From positions 3,527,827 to 3,537,826 of the forward strand of contig OZ026554.1 of the NCBI GenBank assembly GCA_964020155.1: a stretch of DNA of 10,000 nt, read 5' to 3'. The notes under the pieces were generated by a model, which saw only the letters and a program-made list of their open reading frames with translations, was not told the origin of the DNA and made no database searches. This stretch comes from Chondrilla cf. caribensis. Taxonomy: Eukaryota > Porifera > Demospongiae > Chondrillida > Chondrillidae. Below are positions 1-10,000 of the stretch, one piece after another. The first letter of the stretch is position 1. The number at the start of each line of letters is the position of its first letter. The position numbers were made by a program, and so were the translations under genes.

Positions 1-86
1 AACCATGAGACAGTGAGGAGTATCAAGATACTGCACCGGAACTTGTAGTATGTTTGTGCTCATGCATACGAGTGTATGCATATTAT

Positions 87-152
<66 letters not shown>

Positions 153-234
153 GTGTGTATGTGTGTGTGTGTGTGTGTGTACATGTACGTACATTGATAT
201 GTATGCATGTACGTATTTCCATGCAAACACTTAC
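1..234. other. Intron 3' of exon 26 (partial)
   Basis: This stretch follows the donor of exon 26 and runs off the window. It holds a GT-type microsatellite and short ACATGTACGTACAT words. Positions 1-60 show no cysteine-rich frame and no acceptor that would fit the next expected A exon. Confidence 0.7.
89..180. repeat. (GT)n microsatellite
   Basis: An uninterrupted (GT)29 run spans 89-146, followed by GC and AT interruptions and further GT units to 180. On the sense (minus) strand of the gene this is a CA run, opposite in orientation to the other five microsatellites. It lies about 50 bases past the donor of exon 26. Open frames across it encode only Cys-Val or His-Thr repeats and are not genes. 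Confidence 0.98.
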
Positions 235-9866
<9,632 letters not shown>

Positions 9867-10000
9867 CTGAAACAATCATTGCAGATGATAATGACAAATA
9901 TGCTACAAATATACATACGAACATACATACATACATGCATGTAATGTATGCAACTTAATATTTGATTGACAAAAGCCCGCATACGTACCTGTACACACAA

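Noticed and set aside
1..41. Possible further exon after an AAG acceptor at about 42 (minus strand)
   Set aside because: It is open in phase 1, but the next exon should start with GT or GC to supply Cys1; it starts TT, and only one Cys is visible before the edge.
9983..10000. Possible exon ending at a donor-like CAG|GTACGT near 9988 (minus strand)
   Set aside because: The exon before exon 1 should end in T to complete its split Cys, but this would end in G. The word is common in the intronic background.

Overview
The window looks like animal (metazoan) genomic DNA that holds the middle of one large gene on the minus strand. I find 26 short exons between 9866 and 235. Each is a phase 1 to phase 1 exon with GT..AG borders, and all but one (exon 2) encode one EGF-like, cysteine-rich module. 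Together they give 2649 coding bases (about 883 codons) in one uninterrupted frame. No start codon, signal peptide, membrane segment, stop codon or poly(A) signal is visible, so both ends of the gene lie outside. Small introns (73 to 607 bases), tenascin/teneurin-type EGF modules one per exon, and introns full of CA/GT microsatellites and GTAC-rich words suggest an invertebrate, perhaps an early-branching one such as a sponge. I cannot name the species or the gene.

Layout in transcript order (high to low coordinates): exons 1-2 (9866-9616) are an unusual leading pair, and exon 2 is a truncated module. Exons 3-10 (9368-6239), 11-18 (5951-3694) and 19-26 (3299-235) are three successive copies of an eight-exon supra-repeat. 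Within each copy, short 'A' exons (84-99 bases) alternate with longer 'B' exons (108-219 bases). Slots 1-8 can be recognised by their own signatures: LNGG (slot 1, A), PGE-x-CG with a sequon after Cys3 (slot 2, B), NNG (slot 3, A), variable B (slot 4), D-T/C-F-N-G-G in two copies (slot 5, A), variable B (slot 6), CPYYG with an atypical C5-C6 spacing of 9 (slot 7, A), and an aromatic-rich B with C1-C2 spacing of 5 (slot 8).

The exons are linked in a specific way. Every B exon ends in T and every A exon begins with GT or GC, so the first cysteine of every A module is built across an intron (T|GT or T|GC). Joining B to B directly would create a stop codon at slots 4 and 6 in most copies. The protein is probably a secreted or cell-surface, disulfide-rich, N-glycosylated extracellular protein; ligand and function cannot be read from this window.

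Non-coding content: long CA/GT microsatellites at 89-180, 512-671, 2700-2804, 4634-4738, 6028-6150 and 6472-6690; a 26-base minisatellite (8417-8624); a three-copy ~48-base tandem repeat (1031-1200); a perfect 22-bp hairpin (938-986); a near-perfect 26-bp palindrome (4774-4799); and a G-quadruplex-type tract abutting a splice acceptor (4546-4567). I see no plus-strand gene, tRNA, rRNA, CRISPR array or intact transposon.
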